Source: Dioscorea cayenensis subsp. rotundata
Taxonomy: Eukaryota > Streptophyta > Magnoliopsida > Dioscoreales > Dioscoreaceae
Assembly (NCBI RefSeq): GCF_009730915.1
Contig: NC_052479.1
Span: 310,001-374,000 of the forward strand
Direction of reading: 5' to 3'
Length of the DNA: 64,000 nt
Shown: positions 60,578 through 64,000 of the stretch, piece by piece
Position numbering within the stretch: the first letter of the stretch is position 1
How the letters are laid out: every line of letters begins with the position of its first letter
The notes under the pieces: model-generated
What the model was told of the DNA's origin: nothing
Database searches by the model: none
Seen by the model: the letters and a program-made list of their open reading frames with translations, nothing else
Translations under genes and position numbers: made by a program

Positions 60578-62912
60578 TTAGTACTGTGTTTTTGCACTCA
60601 TGTCAAGCTTTTTATTGATGAATGTGGCTGCAAATGGAGTAGTTTGCATATGAAGTGCTTGAGAAACAATTAGAGCAGTTGGATGAACTGGAGATAATTT
60701 ATCTGAATGTTTAGCAAAATCATCGGCCGAGAGCAGATCATCGATGCGCGAAAGAATGTTGAATGCCAAGCTCTCCAGAACTCTCGAGTAACTTTCAAGT
60801 ATCGACTTTCCCACATCCTGCATAAGTTCACAAAGATTCATGAGATTACAGATTGAGTCAAGTGTTTGCATTCTTAGTATGATATCGAAGCTATTGTATT
60901 GTAATGCCGGCATTGATGATATCGAATTCTAACCTTGTTGAATTGAATTTTGCTCACATCCAGTGTGGTTTGAGTGAGGCCGGGGAATCTTTGTTTCAAG
61001 CAAAGCAAGAGAGTCTCAGCTCTTCCAGCAAGCAACTCTCTCTTATCCGCATCTATGATCATCTCCTTGACGATACCCCAAGATGGTCTTGTGTTGTTTG
61101 TAGGCTTAGAAACGGTTGTACGTCGTCGCCAAATGTGGATTGATGCCTCGACACGATTGGCAATATCTAGTGCTTGGTGTTCAGAGGCGAAATCTAGGCA
61201 ATCGAGGAGGCATTCAGGCGAAAATTTATCTGAAGTTATGTATCTGTATATTACATCACCTAAGCTTGCTCTTCCATTCTGTAAAAAGAGCCAAATTAAT
61301 GAAACTCACAATCAGATTGAGCATTTTTTGAACAAATTTGCAGGATGATGGCATTGCAATCCAGTAACAAAATAGTGACTCAAGTTACAAAAATTAAAGA
61401 TGCAATAAGTGAAGAGTAAGTCATTTTTTATCCTAAGCTCAAGCAGTTTTTCTAGCAAATTAACAGGATGAGAGCACAGTGAATCCAAGAACAAAGTAGC
61501 AACTCAACAAATTAGCATGAAGATGGATGAAGAACAACAAACCTTAGGAAGTGAATCAAGGTAAGATTGTGGAATTTCCATCTCAGATAAAGCATTACTG
61601 TTAATGGCCATTGCAGCCTTGAGGATTTGGTTTGTTGAATCACGTTTGAGCTCCAATTGCTTTCTTGTGTTCTCATTAAGACCTCCAGGAGGAACCCGGG
61701 GCACCGGTAACCACCATTTCTCCTCTCGGAGGTGAATCGGTCTTCGAGGAGAGAGTGAAGCATCATGGTTTGCAGACAATACTCCTCGATCAACATACGA
61801 AAATTCCACTCCACAGAAACTATCTAATGTTTCCTGTGAAAATTATGTGTCTTGTTCATATGAATTCATTTCCTCGAAGAAGATAGTAACTATCAAAACA
61901 AAAAAAAAACACCATGAAATAGAGAGAATATCTCACTAGAAGCATCTTGTCAAGTTTTCTCAGAGCTGGAAGATCAACATGTAGATCAGACCTTTGTCTT
62001 GAAGTCATAACCTGAAAATAAAGAGAAATTAAAGAAAAAATAATACAACCAAGTTGTAATTCTTCTTATGTAACATAAATCCATCAAGTAATAAAATTCT
62101 CAATTGACAACAGCCAGATCAAACTCTAAAGACATTGATAAAATTACAGTAGTAGAAACATTCATGCAAACTTGTTCCTTTCCCTAATTACATCAGAGAA
62201 AAAATAAAGTGAAAATTAGAACCACATTAATTCAAATTTGTTCATCATCTTACCTCAACTTTTTTCCCATCAGGAAATGTTTGCCAAGATGGCACTAGTT
62301 CAACAATATGATCAGTAACACATAGAAGTAATTCAATCTCTCTTCTCCACATTGATTTCTTTTCAGAAGATAAAGGCTCTAACCTCCATATCTGCCCAAA
62401 TACTGTAGCTAAAGAAACAAAAAAGAAGATGAACATTCAATAATCCTAGAAAGACAGACCAACCAACCAAACAAACAAAACACACACACACACACTCATA
62501 TATTTTCACCACAAAGATTAGTAATAGCATTGGAAATGGCCAGTGCAGGGCAAACTCCTTTCCCACAGCCTGACATGTCTTCTCCAAGCAACAACTTTGA
62601 AAACCTCTCCTTCATCATCATCTCCAGCTCTGCAAAACAAAATATTCAACAACAACAAAGAAGAAGAAATTGAAAAGAGATAGATTGAAAGTTCATAGTA
62701 CCTGAAACATTGAGCTTGAGTTTATCATCCTTGGTTTTCTTCTCCACAGAAGAAAGAAGCTTCCTCATTGGCCAACCCATTGGCTTCAGCTGCACCAGAG
62801 ATTCCAGGGAGCCATGGCTGCAGCTCAGTGGCTGATCATCTTCCACTGAATCACTATAGTACTCAGCTTCAGAAACAACATTATCATCAACAGACAACTC
62901 ATCATCTCCCAT
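60578..62912 (-). CDS. RopGEF with PRONE domain
   Basis: Seven exons, right to left: 62702-62912, 62510-62629, 62254-62408, 61937-62011, 61543-61833, 60934-61278, 60578-60817, 478 residues in phase. After an acidic N-terminus of about 70 residues, the plant-specific PRONE domain runs nearly to the end. It includes [55 protein letters not shown], the conserved WW motif in [15 protein letters not shown], and the late helices [15 protein letters not shown] and [13 protein letters not shown] proteins exchange GDP for GTP on ROP/RAC GTPases at the plasma membrane, driving tip growth and polarity, usually under receptor-like kinases. The short tail after PRONE (ending [10 protein letters not shown]) means a minimal C-terminal regulatory region. 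The paralogue number is not assigned. Confidence 0.94.
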
Positions 62913-63679
62913 CCTGGCCTACAAAAAAAGCCACCTTTTTTCCTCAAGATAGTTCTAGCAACCAAGAAGCACAAAGCAGTGGGTAAATGGAGGACAAAGA
63001 GGAGACACTATCCAAACACAAAAAGGGAAGCACATGAGCTCTTTGAAGCTGGAGTGAGTTCTAAATGTACATTGCTGTATTATTGGCTTAGTTTTGTAAC
63101 TCAAGTCACCATCAAATTTTGCTGGCAGTTTGTTAATCTTTCACAAATCATTCTCAATAAAACATGCTTCAGTTTGAAGTAATTTGAAGAATTAAACTAG
63201 TCTTCAATTTCAAAAGGAAGCATAATGAGAGGAAGCCAATCAAATACTTCAAAGTTTGTGTGTTTTTGAGTGAGCTCTTTATGCTTTTAGGTTCAACATT
63301 TTTTAACTTTTCTTTTTGGGCAAAGTCATATGTGAACGTTGGAAGCCTGTAAATTTGAAATGCTTGGTTGACATTCCTACCTTCAAGCATAAAGACATGT
63401 GAAAGTCTCAAGTCTCAACACAAATAAACATAACAAAGAATGAATGACAATAAAAAAAAGAGGTACTTAGTAAGATGATTTTATAGTGGAAAACATATAC
63501 TTCGGTGTTCAGCAAGAACAACATCGGCTACTTTTATCCTTTATTAGGTAACATTATTTGAGATTCTAGCCACAAATTACAAAAGATATACATGGCCGAT
63601 GAATTTTTACGGAGTTTTACATAGTCGAGCAAAACAGAAAATATTATTATTCGTGAGATAAACAACAAGCAAAGTTTCC
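62913..63679. other. RopGEF upstream region and 3' flank of the USP gene
   Basis: RopGEF promoter and 5' UTR, then the 3' UTR of the next gene on the same strand. No further gene seen. Confidence 0.5.
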
Positions 63680-63767
63680 TTAGGGTTTGATGTTCTGTTC
63701 CTTGATGATCGTCACCGGACATGAAGCATTTGACAGTACATAATTTGTGACGCTGCCCAACAAAATC
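63680..63767 (-). CDS. Universal stress protein (UspA-like), last exon only
   Basis: On the minus strand, after CACAG, 88 bp encode (R)ILLGSVTNYVLSNASCPV then TIIKEQNIKP and stop. This is the C-terminal strand-helix-strand of UspA-fold proteins (usual form LLGSVS-YV-HHA-CPV-VVK). The G-S-[VT] and CPVTI ends belong to the ATP-binding fold. The remaining exons lie further right, beyond the window or beyond a long intron. A second related-looking stretch at about 63888-63945 is noted under findings. Confidence 0.75.
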
Positions 63768-64000
63768 CTGTGCATAGGCAAAGACACCAAAGATCATATT
63801 AAGTTATATATCCAGCCGAAAAACTTGACAGAGCAATTTTAACTTAAATAAGCATGTGGATCAATTAATAGAGTAAATAGTACCATCAACCAAAGAAATT
63901 TTGTCCAAAAAAGCAATTGATGGAAGCACTACCAAGGAAAATGGTCTGAAACAAGTAGTTATTGATGCTAAGTAGACTGATCAGCAATTGTAAATGTCTT
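63768..64000. other. Intron of the USP gene, or gene continuing out of the window
   Basis: AT-rich minus-strand intron sequence running to the window edge. One exon-like stretch near 63888-63945 is uncertain. Confidence 0.4.

Overview
The window is nuclear DNA of a flowering plant. The evidence is intron-rich genes with GT-AG junctions for plant-only families (DA1-related LIM peptidase, BEL1-like homeodomain, RABA GTPase, PRONE RopGEF, SIS-type serine-rich protein), plus plant-type MULE, hAT, PIF/Harbinger-like, SINE and LTR elements. Base composition is AT-rich outside genes. The Ulp1-bearing MULE and the element mix would suit a monocot, but that is only a weak inference. All exon chains were assembled by hand from splice sites, reading frame and remembered family sequences.

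Layout. 1-6217: one end of a Mutator-like element (MULE) with a decayed Ulp1-like protease on + and a decayed MURA-type transposase on -, partly duplicated inside. 7418-13941: an LTR retrotransposon with about 3 kb LTRs around a 502 bp interior without coding domains. 14000-18450: old repetitive ground with a MULE-like protein fragment, two hAT-like elements showing 8 bp target duplications, and an unidentified gene fragment. 18868-20425: a terminal-inverted-repeat element carrying pieces of an ACHT-type thioredoxin gene (a Pack-type element).

20.8-64 kb is gene territory: DAR2-like (+), a mitochondrial carrier (-), a BEL1-like homeodomain factor (-), a RABA2-type GTPase (-), Elongin C (+), proteasome lid subunit RPN11 (+), a small six-cysteine secreted protein (-), an SIS-like protein (+), an eight-cysteine lipid-transfer-like protein (-), an MEE60-like membrane protein (-), a RopGEF (-) and the last exon of a universal stress protein (-). 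All eleven complete genes have open, in-phase exon chains. About 7 kb (48.1-55.2 kb) is gene-poor and holds a tRNA-derived SINE and a decayed tandem array.

How the genes relate: they are ordinary, independently transcribed plant genes. Three (DAR2, Elongin C, RPN11) touch ubiquitin biology, and two (RABA2, RopGEF) touch small-GTPase control of polarised growth. I read this as chance proximity rather than a pathway cluster. I did not find a convincing new biological system. The most unusual items are the thioredoxin-capturing element, the giant-LTR/tiny-interior retroelement, the divergent Ulp1/MURA element with GTTTAAA-rich spacers, and the six-cysteine peptide gene.
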